DNA of 64,000 nucleotides, taken from contig NZ_LR792632.1 in NCBI RefSeq assembly GCF_902827225.1, forward strand, positions 1,197,030 through 1,261,029, written 5' to 3'. Source of the stretch: Methanocaldococcus lauensis (GTDB lineage: Archaea; AGJL01; Methanococci; Methanococcales; Methanocaldococcaceae). The notes under the pieces are model-generated. The model ran no database searches. It was not told the DNA's origin and saw only the letters and a program-made list of their open reading frames with translations. This document shows, one piece after another, positions 50,462 through 60,067 of the stretch. How positions within the stretch are numbered: position 1 is the first letter of the stretch; every line of letters starts with the position of its first letter. The position numbers and the translations under genes were made by a program.

Positions 50462-50959
50462 TTAATTTTTTCTCATTTTCTTTAATCGTTCTCGTTCTAA
50501 TATAAATTTTTTCTTTTCTACTCCATAAGAATATCCTCCTAAAGAATTTTTAGCAACAACTCTGTGGCAAGGTATTATTAAAGGTAAAGGATTTCTTTTT
50601 AAAGATATTCCTACAGCTCTTGGAGATGTATTTAGTTTTTTGGCAATGTCTCCATAACAAATAGTTTCTCCAAATTCAATATTCTTAACAATCTCCAAGA
50701 CTTTTTTAGTAAATTCTGGAACTTCCAATTTGTAATTTATTATATTTCTCGCTTCTTTATCATCCATTTCTCCAAAGTATAGTTTTAATAAAATTTCAGC
50801 AGTTTTTAAATATTTGCCTTCTGGATTTTCTATAATCTTTCCATTAAAAAATTTAAATATTTCCTCTTTTCTCAAAGGAATAGTATTCCTAACCAATTGA
50901 TTACCTTTAAATATCATCCCAATGAAATAATCTTCAATATGAACTATATAATATTTCAT
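50462..50959 (-). CDS. ogt: methylated-DNA-protein cysteine methyltransferase
   Basis: 165 residues. It repairs O6-alkylguanine by moving the alkyl group to its own cysteine. The DNA-binding wing has FGETICYGDIAKKLNTSPRAVGISLKRNP near 95-123, and the suicide active site is LIIPCHRVVAKN near 128 with Cys-His-Arg. GGYSYGVEKKKFILERE follows as in the family. The N-terminal domain is short and poorly conserved, which is normal for hyperthermophiles. AAGGGGATA precedes the ATG. It diverges from tpiA over about 25 bases, so their promoters overlap. Confidence 0.94.
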   Translation of the reverse strand: MKYYIVHIEDYFIGMIFKGNQLVRNTIPLRKEEIFKFFNGKIIENPEGKYLKTAEILLKLYFGEMDDKEARNIINYKLEVPEFTKKVLEIVKNIEFGETICYGDIAKKLNTSPRAVGISLKRNPLPLIIPCHRVVAKNSLGGYSYGVEKKKFILERERLKKMRKN

Positions 50960-50984
50960 AAATATCCCCTTAATGGTGAAATGA

Positions 50985-51644
<660 letters not shown>

Positions 51645-51645
51645 A

Positions 51646-52893
51646 TTAAGTTCCTTCTCTCCAATCTTCTAAATACCTTTTTTGCTCCTCAGTTAGTTCA
51701 TCAATTTCTATTCCCATAGATTTTAACTTTAATTTTGCTATCATTAAGTCCTGCTCGTAAGGAATGTTATAAACCTTTGGCTCTAATTTTTCATGATTTT
51801 TTAAAATATACTCTGCCGCCAAAGCCTGATTTGCAAAACTCATATCCATAACTTCACAGGGATGTCCATCTGCACAGGCTAAATTAACTAACCTACCCTC
51901 TCCGAGGAGATATATTTTTTTATCTCCTAAATCATACTCAGTTACGCAGTTTCTTACTTCTTTTATTGACTTTGCCAACTCTTTTAAGTGTTGTTTGTTA
52001 ATTTCATTATCAAAGTGTCCAGCATTTGCCAAAATTGCCCCATCCTTCATTTTCAATATATGCTCCTTTCTGATAACATCTTTACATCCAGTTGTAGTTA
52101 TAAATATATCTCCTATTTTTGCTGCATCATCCATTTTCATAACTCTAAATCCATCCATTCTCGCCTCTAACGCTCTTATTGGATTTACCTCAGTAACTAC
52201 AACCTCTGCCCCCAAACCTTTAGCTCTCATTGCTACTCCTCTACCACACCATCCATATCCAGCTACAACAACAGTTTTTCCAGATATTAACAAATTTGTA
52301 GCTCTTAAAATACCATCTAAGGCACTCTGCCCAGTTCCGTATCTATTGTCAAATAGATGTTTTGTATAAGCATCATTTACATCCATAACTGGAAATTTTA
52401 ACGCCCCTTCTTTTTCCATTGCCTTCAATCTAATGATTCCAGTAGTTGTTTCTTCACAACCTCCCATTATATTGTCTAAGAGCTCAGTTCTCTTTGTATG
52501 CAACAAAAATATTAAATCACAACCATCGTCTATAACAATGTCAGGCTTATGGTCTAAAACTTTATTTAAATTTCTATAATATTCCTCAACTGTTTCTCCT
52601 CTCCAAGCATACACGTGCATGCCTTTCTTAGCACATGCTGCTGCTACATCATCTTGTGTAGATAATGGATTACATCCAGTTATAGCAATTTCTGCCCCGC
52701 CCTCCATTAATGTCTCTGCCAAAACAGCAGTTTTTGCCTCTAAATGCAAAGCCATACCTATTGTTATTCCTTCAAATGGCTTCTCTTCTTTAAATCTTTC
52801 TCTAATTAAACCTAAAACAGGCATATGCCTTTTAGCCCATTGAATTTTTTTCTCTCCATCTTTCCAAAGATTTATGTCTCTAACTTCATACAT
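51646..52893 (-). CDS. ahcY: S-inosyl-L-homocysteine hydrolase (AhcY family)
   Basis: About 415 residues, NAD-dependent. [29 protein letters not shown] near 210 is the NAD Rossmann loop. [25 protein letters not shown] near 168-190 holds the catalytic Lys and Asp, and [10 protein letters not shown] near 288 is also conserved. In M. jannaschii this protein acts on S-inosylhomocysteine, because adenosylhomocysteine is first deaminated; by close similarity I expect the same here. An ATG four codons upstream lies in the ribosome site ATGGTGA, so ATG 52893 is used. It recycles the product of SAM-dependent methylations. Confidence 0.92.
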   Translation of the reverse strand: MYEVRDINLWKDGEKKIQWAKRHMPVLGLIRERFKEEKPFEGITIGMALHLEAKTAVLAETLMEGGAEIAITGCNPLSTQDDVAAACAKKGMHVYAWRGETVEEYYRNLNKVLDHKPDIVIDDGCDLIFLLHTKRTELLDNIMGGCEETTTGIIRLKAMEKEGALKFPVMDVNDAYTKHLFDNRYGTGQSALDGILRATNLLISGKTVVVAGYGWCGRGVAMRAKGLGAEVVVTEVNPIRALEARMDGFRVMKMDDAAKIGDIFITTTGCKDVIRKEHILKMKDGAILANAGHFDNEINKQHLKELAKSIKEVRNCVTEYDLGDKKIYLLGEGRLVNLACADGHPCEVMDMSFANQALAAEYILKNHEKLEPKVYNIPYEQDLMIAKLKLKSMGIEIDELTEEQKRYLEDWREGT

Positions 52894-53000
52894 TGATTTC
52901 ACCATTCTAATTTTGTTTTTTATTCAAACTATTAATTACAAAACCTTTATATGTAAATGGATAACATTATTACCTTGAATAATATACTTTTGGTGAAAAA

Positions 53001-53351
53001 ATGAGTGGTCTAATTGGAATTATAATCTTAATAGGTGTAGGTATATTAATAGGATATATACTATTCGGTAGAAAAAAAGAAAAAGTAGTATATGTTCAAG
53101 GTAATCAAAATGTCCCAACTGTTAGGAGTAGTCCCATAATTTATAGAGGAGGTAATGGAAGTAGTTCCGGAAGTAATTTATTAGGAACAGCAGCAGCTGT
53201 TGCTGGAGGTGTTGTTGCTGGGGAGTTAATCGCTGATGCTGTTGAAGATATGTTGGATGGGGATGTTATTGAAAATATAGAGGAGTCAATTGAAAATGCA
53301 GGAGATTATGTTGAGGATGCATTTGATGACTTTGGTGAAGATATTTTTTAA
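53001..53351 (+). CDS. small membrane protein with glycine-rich middle and acidic tail
   Basis: 116 residues, unknown function. One membrane helix (LIGIIILIGVGILIGYILFG, residues 4-23) is followed by a basic stop-transfer, RKKEK. A Ser/Gly-rich segment (GGNGSSSGSN) comes next, then an Ala/Gly/Val-rich stretch (GTAAAVAGGVVAGELIADAV) that may be a second, loosely hydrophobic helix. The strongly acidic end is rich in Asp and Glu. GGTGAAAAA precedes the ATG. It stands alone, ending three bases before the convergent UPF0280 stop. The layout suggests a surface or membrane-associated protein; I recognise no family. Confidence 0.6.
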   Translation: MSGLIGIIILIGVGILIGYILFGRKKEKVVYVQGNQNVPTVRSSPIIYRGGNGSSSGSNLLGTAAAVAGGVVAGELIADAVEDMLDGDVIENIEESIENAGDYVEDAFDDFGEDIF

Positions 53352-53354
53352 ATT

Positions 53355-54089
53355 TTAATAGATATCAAACAACTCTCCCAAAGTTACTTTTTTATCTGTC
53401 TTAACCAACTCTGGAATTTTTCCTTTAATCCCTACTTTATCTTTAATAACAACAAAAACACCATCTATTTTGTCAATTTCATCTGCCTTTTCTAAAGCGT
53501 TAAATATCATTTCCTCCTCATTTCTACCTCTTGAAGCGTTACATATTGCTGTTGCCGCGGCATCCGCTATGGCAGAACTTTTGGCAAAAACAGTTACAGC
53601 ATCAGCCTCACCAAAACTTATGGAATGCCCTACGGTTGCTGATGAAGTACAAACACCATAAATATTTTTAATTTTCTCTTTTTTTAATTTAAATCCAACT
53701 TTTCCAGTAATTTTAGAATTTCCAGCATATAACCCAACTACAATATCTTTTTTACTTCTTAAACAAATATCTCCACCATTTTCAGCGATAATATTTTTAG
53801 CATTTATATTTTTAACAACCATCTCAGATATTGCCCCAGCAACGCTTGCCATTGGGCCAACATTTGCTATTAATCCAGCCATAGCCATTAACTTTACAAT
53901 TTCTGGAGCATCATCTTCCACATAAATTGGAGTGTATGATGTTAAAAAGAGATTATTTTTTAATATATATCTTTCTAATTCTAATCTATTTTCCATTATA
54001 ATATCTTCAGCTATTTTGAAATATTTAATATCATCAACCTTTAAAAGAATGTTTGTCTCTTTAATAATAATTCTTTTTTTGAACCACAT
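53355..54089 (-). CDS. UPF0280 family protein
   Basis: 244 residues, the MJ1526-like UPF0280 family. Conserved-looking segments are APEIVKLMAMAGLIANVGPMASVAGAISE near 65-95, NIIAENGGDICLRSKKDIVVGLYAG near 98-125 and VCTSSATVGHSISFGEADAVTVFA near 148-172. The glycine- and serine-rich motifs suggest binding of a phosphate or flavin-type ligand, but the family's role is not established. It starts one base after the end of the bioB-like gene on the same strand, so the two are probably translated together; a link to biotin or radical SAM chemistry is possible but not shown. Confidence 0.8.
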   Translation of the reverse strand: MWFKKRIIIKETNILLKVDDIKYFKIAEDIIMENRLELERYILKNNLFLTSYTPIYVEDDAPEIVKLMAMAGLIANVGPMASVAGAISEMVVKNINAKNIIAENGGDICLRSKKDIVVGLYAGNSKITGKVGFKLKKEKIKNIYGVCTSSATVGHSISFGEADAVTVFAKSSAIADAAATAICNASRGRNEEEMIFNALEKADEIDKIDGVFVVIKDKVGIKGKIPELVKTDKKVTLGELFDIY

Positions 54090-54090
54090 A

Positions 54091-55098
54091 TTACTCCTCC
54101 AAATTATAAAAATTTAAAATCATATTTAAGTCATCTTCTAAGTTTCTTCCTTTTGTTGTTAAGTAGTTTCCAACCATTAAGCCATCTAAAGCCATTAAGG
54201 CATAGGATTGATAATCTTTTAAATTATATATTCTTCCACCCGCAAGCCTTATTTCAGTGTATGGCATAATTATCTTAAAAATTGCTATTGACTTTAAAAT
54301 TTCTGGAATACTTATTACCTTTATAACTCCACTTTTTATTTTTTCATAAACCTTAGTGCCTTCAATAGGATGAAGAATGTTTATTGGGACACTATCTACA
54401 TTTAACTCTTTAAGTTCAAAGGCTAAACTTATTCTATCATATAAACTCTCTCCTAATCCAAGTATTCCGCCACTGCAAACTTCCAATCCTATTTTTTTCG
54501 CCTCTTTAATAACTTTAACCTTATCTTCATAAGAATGAGTAGAACATATATTTTTAAAGTAATTTTTTGATGTCTCTAAGTTGTTGTGAATTCTAACATC
54601 TAACTTTTTTAATTCTTTTAATTTTTCTTTATCCAACAATCCTAAGGAACAACACACTTTTAGGCTGGTTTCTTCTTTTATTAGTTCAATAGATTCAACA
54701 ATTTCTGTAAATTCATCATCATTAATTTTTTTACCACTAACAACTATGCTGAATCTCTCAATTTTTAACTTTTTATTTCTATATTTACTTTCAATTTTGT
54801 TATTCTCAATTTCAATTTTTTTAGCGCATTGTAGGATTTCTCTTTTTGATTTTAAGGGATATATTGGAATTTTACATTTATTGTGAATTGATTGTGAGCA
54901 AAAAATACAATCTTCTGAGCACTTTCCACTTTTAGCATTCATTATTGAACAAAGTTTAATATCATTGTTTATTTTACTTTTTATTTTAAAAGATAAATAT
55001 AATAACTCAATTACACTAAAATTGTTATAAAGGTATAAAGCGTCTTCAAAACTTATTCTATTTTTTAATGATTTTTCTAAATAGTCTAAGATTTCCAT
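54091..55098 (-). CDS. bioB: biotin synthase-like radical SAM protein
   Basis: 335 residues. The radical SAM cluster motif is CSEDCIFC (Cys60, 64, 67), in the BioB form followed by SQS. Other BioB marks are RIHNNLETSKNYF near 169, LKVCCSLG (Cys149), LEVCSGGILGLGES (Cys208) and TEIRLAGGR (Arg284), matching three of the four ligands of the auxiliary 2Fe-2S cluster. The position of the fourth (Cys97 in E. coli) is Ser117 here, in RFSIVVSGK. BioB inserts sulfur into dethiobiotin. No other bio gene is nearby. The gene ends one base before the UPF0280 start and follows the small membrane protein gene by 18 bases. Confidence 0.8.
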   Translation of the reverse strand: MEILDYLEKSLKNRISFEDALYLYNNFSVIELLYLSFKIKSKINNDIKLCSIMNAKSGKCSEDCIFCSQSIHNKCKIPIYPLKSKREILQCAKKIEIENNKIESKYRNKKLKIERFSIVVSGKKINDDEFTEIVESIELIKEETSLKVCCSLGLLDKEKLKELKKLDVRIHNNLETSKNYFKNICSTHSYEDKVKVIKEAKKIGLEVCSGGILGLGESLYDRISLAFELKELNVDSVPINILHPIEGTKVYEKIKSGVIKVISIPEILKSIAIFKIIMPYTEIRLAGGRIYNLKDYQSYALMALDGLMVGNYLTTKGRNLEDDLNMILNFYNLEE

Positions 55099-55116
55099 AT
55101 TGTTCCCTATAATAAT

Positions 55117-55446
55117 TTATCTTAAAAACTCTCTATAGTATTTTTCTGCAATGTCTCCAAAAATTGGAAATTTATATTTTTCTCCATTGTATGCTTTAAA
55201 CATTCCAACAATCCATAAGATTATTATAGCAATATTTATTAATGCTGAAATTATCCATCCAATAATTGGGATCTTAGAAATAATTATATTTATTATGCTT
55301 AATGATAAAAAGGTTATAAAAGACTGCATGGCGTGAAATCTAACAAAATCATCCTCTTTTTCTAACAACAGGAATATTAATCCGCTAATCCAAAATAATA
55401 AATAAGATAAAGCTCCTTCTATATTTCTATCTAATCCTAATGCCAT
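55117..55446 (-). CDS. DUF4870-like small membrane protein
   Basis: 109 residues. After a short start, MALGLDRNIEGALSYL, there are three or four membrane helices: LLFWISGLIFLLL, FITFLSLSIINIII, IIGWIISALINIAIIILWIVGMF. Between them lies the motif EKEDDFVRFHAMQSFITF, which is the hallmark of the DUF4870/YtfA-like family (KxxFVRFHAxQ). The C-terminus carries GEKYKFPIFGDIAEKYY, also typical. The function is unknown. A TTG upstream lies before the GGTGATAA site and is rejected. It is first in line with bioB and UPF0280 on the minus strand. Confidence 0.75.
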   Translation of the reverse strand: MALGLDRNIEGALSYLLFWISGLIFLLLEKEDDFVRFHAMQSFITFLSLSIINIIISKIPIIGWIISALINIAIIILWIVGMFKAYNGEKYKFPIFGDIAEKYYREFLR

Positions 55447-55524
55447 ATTTATCACCAAAACAGTAAAACAATAAACTTATGAACAATAAAATTTTAATAA
55501 AGTAAAAGTTAAAAATCTGCAAAA

Positions 55525-56781
55525 TTATTCAAATTCTAAGTCCAAATCCTCTAATCTTCTCTTAAATTCTTCTAAAACTATATCTTCATACTTCTCTTCT
55601 GTTGTAGGATTACCTTTTTCATCTTTTGCCACAAAGCAAGCAGCTAATCTTAAATAATGCCCTGCATCATCCCAAGGAACGGTTGAAATAAGCTTCTCTT
55701 TAATTAAATATTGCGAAAAATCTTCTGCTGTTTTAAATTCTATTCCATTAGCCTTTATTGGTGATTTGACATACAAGTAGAATGTTCCACCCGGCATTCT
55801 TGCATTAAAGCCAACTTCTCTTAATATCTTCACCATCTTTCTTAATCTCCTCTCATATTTTTGTCTAACTCTTTCAGTTATTTCTGGGTGTTGTAAGCAG
55901 TATATTCCTGCCTTTTGTATTGGAATAAATTGCCCACTGTCAAAGTTGTCTTTAACTGTTGCAAATGCTTTAATAATTAACTCGTTACCTACTAAAAATG
56001 CTAATCTCCACCCAGTCATATTAAACGCTTTTGAAAAACTGTGAATTTCAACCCCAACCTCTTTTGCATCTTTAACTGATAAAAATGATAAAGGCTTTCC
56101 ATCATAAACTAATGCCCCATAAGCGGCATCTTGAACAACTATAACTTCATTTTCAAATGCAAAATCTACAACTTCCTTATAAAATTTCTTTGTTGCCTGA
56201 GCCCCAGTAGGATTGTTAGGATAATTTAAATATAATATCTTTGCTCTCTTCTTAATATCTTCTGGAATGCTATCCAAATCTGGCAAGAAATCATTTTTTT
56301 CTAACAATGGAAGATTATAAACTTCTCCTCCATACCACTTTGTGTGGGTTGCTGTAACTGGATAGCCAGGAACTGTCATTAAACAAATATCTCCTGGGTT
56401 GATAAATGCTGAAGTTATATATGCCAATGCTGGCTTTGAACCTATTGAGTGTATAACTTCATTTACTGGGTCAATATCTTTAACTCCATAAACCTTTTCC
56501 ATATATGGAGGGACAGCATCTTTTAACTCTTGAATTCCGTTATCTGCATAACCTCTATTTTCCCATTTTTTAGCCTCTTCACATAAAACTCTTATAACCT
56601 CTGGGTCAGCCATTTCATCAGGTTCTCCAACACCCATATCAATTAATTCCATATCTGGATGTTTTCTCATTGCTTCTTGCTTAGCCCTTTTAATTTTTTC
56701 AAACTTGTAAATTACTTCCTCCTTACCAAACTTTTTTCCTCCAATTCTTTCAGCAAATAAATTTTGTATATAACTATTCAT
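55525..56781 (-). CDS. dapL: LL-diaminopimelate aminotransferase
   Basis: 418 residues, a fold-type I aminotransferase. It makes LL-diaminopimelate directly from tetrahydrodipicolinate in lysine synthesis. MELIDMGVGEPDEMADPEVI is near 44, GYADNGIQELKDAV near 77, ILYLNYPNNPTGAQAT near 185, VVQDAAYGALVYDG near 213, and EIHSFSKAFNMTGWRLAF near 245 with the PLP lysine in SFSKA. FYLYVKSPIK near 340 follows as in DapL2-type enzymes. The ATG is preceded by GGTGAGAAT. It is monocistronic, with 210 bases of AT-rich, gene-free DNA upstream. Confidence 0.92.
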   Translation of the reverse strand: MNSYIQNLFAERIGGKKFGKEEVIYKFEKIKRAKQEAMRKHPDMELIDMGVGEPDEMADPEVIRVLCEEAKKWENRGYADNGIQELKDAVPPYMEKVYGVKDIDPVNEVIHSIGSKPALAYITSAFINPGDICLMTVPGYPVTATHTKWYGGEVYNLPLLEKNDFLPDLDSIPEDIKKRAKILYLNYPNNPTGAQATKKFYKEVVDFAFENEVIVVQDAAYGALVYDGKPLSFLSVKDAKEVGVEIHSFSKAFNMTGWRLAFLVGNELIIKAFATVKDNFDSGQFIPIQKAGIYCLQHPEITERVRQKYERRLRKMVKILREVGFNARMPGGTFYLYVKSPIKANGIEFKTAEDFSQYLIKEKLISTVPWDDAGHYLRLAACFVAKDEKGNPTTEEKYEDIVLEEFKRRLEDLDLEFE

Positions 56782-56993
56782 ATTCTCACCAAGTAATGTT
56801 TTATTAATATTTTTATTTAATAGTCATTAAAGTTAATATTTCATAAATGTTGAATAGTTTTAAAAAAATAGGAGTTTAAAGAAGTTTATAAATCTTTCGT
56901 TAAAGATACACTTTAAAAAACACATCAAAGACAACCAAAAGTAGTACATAATTCCTTTTCTTATCTCTTAATAAGTAGACTAAATAAATAAAA

Positions 56994-57512
56994 TCATACT
57001 TTATTTCTTTTTACAGCTGTAGTAATTTCCTTTCTATAATTAATTTCAGTTTTATTTTTATTTTCTGAATTTTGTAATTCTTTGTTAATTTCATTAATTA
57101 AAAAATTTACAAGTTCTTTTAAAGGGTCTATTAAGTAAGGTAAAACACCAATAAGTTCATTCTCAGTAATAATACCAATGATTTTTCCATTTTTTGTTAT
57201 AGGTATTTTTGATACTTTATATTTTTTCATTAAGTCTAATGCTTTTTCAATTGGTGCATTTGGTGAAAGAGTTATGATAATTTCTGTAGCAATTTCCTTA
57301 ATCTTAGTGGATTCTGGAGATTTTTTTTCTAAAACAGTATGTTTAATAATATCGGATATAGTAACAACCCCAATATAATTATTCTCTTCATCAAGAACAA
57401 TACAATATTTTTTTCCAGTATTTATCATTTTTTTCATTGCATTATATACCGATAATTGACCATTAACAAATAGTGGCTCTGACATTGCTATTTCAACAGG
57501 AACATCTATCAT
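56994..57512 (-). CDS. tandem CBS-domain protein
   Basis: About 172 residues. It holds two CBS domains, residues 1-60 (PLFVNGQLSVYNAMKKMINTGKKYCIVLDEENNYIGVVTISDI) and 75-130 (IITLSPNAPIEKALDLMKKYKVSKIPITKNGKIIGIITENEL), forming one Bateman module that should bind adenosine nucleotides or SAM. A helical, lysine-rich C-terminus of about 40 residues follows. A TTG nine codons upstream is in frame, but GGTGGG precedes ATG 57512. The target is unknown: neighbours on both sides have their own regions, and no transporter or enzyme is co-transcribed. Confidence 0.8.
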   Translation of the reverse strand: MIDVPVEIAMSEPLFVNGQLSVYNAMKKMINTGKKYCIVLDEENNYIGVVTISDIIKHTVLEKKSPESTKIKEIATEIIITLSPNAPIEKALDLMKKYKVSKIPITKNGKIIGIITENELIGVLPYLIDPLKELVNFLINEINKELQNSENKNKTEINYRKEITTAVKRNKV

Positions 57513-57706
57513 AATAAACCCACCAAAAATTACAATCAATTATATTTTAAAATAATATTTTACTAACTAATAATGTTTATCTACAATCATTATATATATT
57601 TGTGTGGAGAGTGAATTGTATATTCTCAAATGTGTAAAAATCTGTGTTTGTTAATTAATTTTGTTAATTAATGGGTATATAAACTAAGCTAGTGTAAGGG
57701 AGAGTT

Positions 57707-58888
57707 ATGCAAGAAAAAGGGGTTAGTGAAAAAGAAATTTTTGAAGAATTAAGTAAATATAGAGAACTGGATTTAAAGTATGAGGATGGAAAAATATTTG
57801 GATCAATGTGTTCTAATGTTCATCCAATTACAAGAAAAATAGTAGATATGTTTTTAGAAACTAATTTAGGAGACCCCGGATTATTTAAAGGAACTAAACT
57901 GTTGGAAGAGAAGGCAGTAAAATTGTTGGGAGAGTTGTTAAATAATAAAAATGTCTATGGGCATATTGTTAGTGGAGGCACAGAGGCTAATTTAATGGCA
58001 CTCAGGTGTATAAAAAATATATGGAGAGAGAAAAAAAGAAAAGGTTTAACAAAAAATGAACATCCTAAAATAATTGTTCCAGTAACTGCTCATTTTTCAT
58101 TTGAAAAAGGAAGAGATATGATGGATCTTAAATATATTTACGCTCCTCTTAAAAAAGATTATACAGTGGATGAAAAATTTGTTAAGGATGCTGTTGAAGA
58201 TTACGATGTAGATGGAATAGTTGGAATTGCTGGAACTACTGAATTTGGAACTATAGATAATATAGAAGAACTTAGTAAGATAGCAAAAAATAATGAAATA
58301 TATATTCACGTGGATGCCGCTTTTGGAGGATTGGTAATTCCTTTTTTAGAGACAAAATATAAGAAAAAAGGTGTTAATTATAAATTTGATTTTTCTTTGG
58401 GAGTAGATTCAATAACTATTGACCCCCATAAAATGGGACACTGTCCTATACCAAGTGGAGGAATCTTATTTAAAAATATCAATTATAGAAAATATTTAGA
58501 AGTCAATGCCCCTTACTTAACAGAAACTAAGCAAACTACTATTTTAGGAACAAGGGTGGGTTTTGGTGGGGCTTGCACTTATGCTGTTTTAAAATATTTA
58601 GGGAGAGAAGGGCAAAGGAAAATAGTTAGCGAATGTATGGAAAATACATTGTATTTTTATAAAAAATTAAAAGAAAATAGTTTTAATCCAGTAATTGAGC
58701 CAGTATTGAATATTATTACAATTGAAGATGAAGATTATATAGAAACCTGTAAAAAGCTTAGAGAGAAAGGAATATATGTTTCAATTTGCAGTTGTGTCAA
58801 TGCTTTAAGAATTGTTATAATGCCTCACATCAAAAAAGAACATATAGATAATTTTATTGAGATGTTAAAAAGCGTAAAGAGGAAGTAA
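57707..58888 (+). CDS. mfnA: L-tyrosine/L-aspartate decarboxylase MfnA
   Basis: 393 residues, a group II PLP decarboxylase. It makes tyramine for methanofuran and can also make beta-alanine for CoA. VYGHIVSGGTEANLMALRCI near 84 is the PLP-phosphate region, GIVGIAGTTEFGTIDNIEEL near 170 and HVDAAFGGLVIPF near 200 hold the cofactor Asp, and SITIDPHKMGHCPIPSGG near 235-250 contains the Schiff-base lysine. The N-terminus is short, as in other MfnA proteins. AAGGGAGAG precedes the ATG, with a TATA-like GTATATAAAC 25-34 bases upstream. Confidence 0.95.
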   Translation: MQEKGVSEKEIFEELSKYRELDLKYEDGKIFGSMCSNVHPITRKIVDMFLETNLGDPGLFKGTKLLEEKAVKLLGELLNNKNVYGHIVSGGTEANLMALRCIKNIWREKKRKGLTKNEHPKIIVPVTAHFSFEKGRDMMDLKYIYAPLKKDYTVDEKFVKDAVEDYDVDGIVGIAGTTEFGTIDNIEELSKIAKNNEIYIHVDAAFGGLVIPFLETKYKKKGVNYKFDFSLGVDSITIDPHKMGHCPIPSGGILFKNINYRKYLEVNAPYLTETKQTTILGTRVGFGGACTYAVLKYLGREGQRKIVSECMENTLYFYKKLKENSFNPVIEPVLNIITIEDEDYIETCKKLREKGIYVSICSCVNALRIVIMPHIKKEHIDNFIEMLKSVKRK

Positions 58889-59055
58889 ATAATTTAATTT
58901 AATATATAAGATTTGCATATGGTTTTTAGTTAAGTTAAGGTTATCAAAATTCTAAATCTACTTTGCTTTCAATGATACCGTAATCTTTAAATATACTATT
59001 TTAATATGTCTTATGGTAAGTAGTTTATTTTTTAACTATTTTGGAGGTGTTGATT

Positions 59056-59304
59056 ATGGAAGAAAGAATATATACTATTCCATTGAGAGATGTTATAAAC
59101 AAATCTGTTAGAAACAAGAGAGCTCCAAGAGCTATAAAGAAGATTAAAAGATTTTTAATGAGACATATGAAGGCAGAAATTGTTAAGATAGATAATGAAT
59201 TAAACGAGAAAATTTGGGAGAGAGGTATTGAAAAACCACCAGCAAGAGTTAGAGTAAAAGCAGTTAAAAAGGATAATGTAGTTATTGCAACTCTTGCAGA
59301 GTAA
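59056..59304 (+). CDS. rpl31e: large ribosomal subunit protein eL31
   Basis: 82 residues: [60 protein letters not shown], all typical of eL31. A TTG five codons earlier lies within the strong GGAGGTG site; ATG 59056 is the start. It is followed after 30 bases by the gene for eIF6, the usual archaeal pair, so both are ribosome-assembly genes on one transcript. Confidence 0.96.
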   Translation: MEERIYTIPLRDVINKSVRNKRAPRAIKKIKRFLMRHMKAEIVKIDNELNEKIWERGIEKPPARVRVKAVKKDNVVIATLAE

Positions 59305-59334
59305 ATTTATTTTTTATTAAAAAAAGTGATAGTT

Positions 59335-60015
59335 ATGATAATAAGAAAATACTTTTCAGGAATTTCAACTATTGGAGTATTGGCAATGACTACTGAAGAC
59401 ATAACCTTATTACCAATTTTTCTTGATAAAAATGATGTTAAAGAAGTTTCTGAAGTTTTAAAAACTAAATGCCTCCAAGTTAATATAGGAGGTAGTTCTT
59501 TACTCGGTTCTTTGTCAGTTGGAAATAAATATAGCCTATTATTACCAAAAATTATAGATGATGAAGAATTAAATATTATAAAAAATTTTTTAAAAGAAAA
59601 TGATTTAGATTTGGATATTAAAATTATAAAATCAAAAAACACTGCCTTAGGCAATTTAATTTTAACTAATGATAATGGAGCATTAATTTCTCCAGAATTA
59701 AAAGAATTTAAAAAAGACATTGAAGATGCTTTAAATGTTGAAGTTGAAGTAGGAACTATTGCTGATCTTCCAACAGTTGGAAGTAATGCAGTAGTAACTA
59801 ACAAAGGTTGTTTAACTCATCCATTAGTTGAAGATGAAGAACTTGAATTTTTAAAAAACTTATTTAAAGTTGAATACATAGGAAAAGGAACAGCTAATAA
59901 AGGAACTACATCTGTTGGTGCTTGTATAATTGCGAATTCTAAGGGAGCAATAGTTGGAGGAGACACAACTGGGCCTGAACTTTTGATAATTGAAGATGCC
60001 TTGGGATTAATTTAA
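59335..60015 (+). CDS. eif6: translation initiation factor 6 (aIF6)
   Basis: About 226 residues with the five-fold pseudo-repeats of the pentein-like IF6 fold: GISTIGVLAMTTEDITLLP, NIGGSSLLGSLSVGNKYSLLLP, TALGNLILTNDNGALISPEL, GTIADLPTVGSNAVVTNKGCLTHP and GTTSVGACIIANSKGAIVGGDTTGPEL. aIF6 binds the 50S subunit and prevents premature joining with 30S. The GTG at 59326 is part of the site GTGAT before ATG 59335. It follows eL31 closely. Confidence 0.95.
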   Translation: MIIRKYFSGISTIGVLAMTTEDITLLPIFLDKNDVKEVSEVLKTKCLQVNIGGSSLLGSLSVGNKYSLLLPKIIDDEELNIIKNFLKENDLDLDIKIIKSKNTALGNLILTNDNGALISPELKEFKKDIEDALNVEVEVGTIADLPTVGSNAVVTNKGCLTHPLVEDEELEFLKNLFKVEYIGKGTANKGTTSVGACIIANSKGAIVGGDTTGPELLIIEDALGLI

Positions 60016-60067
60016 ACTTTTCTTTTTTATTTTGCCTATAATTATTTTTTATTTAATTTTATATTTT

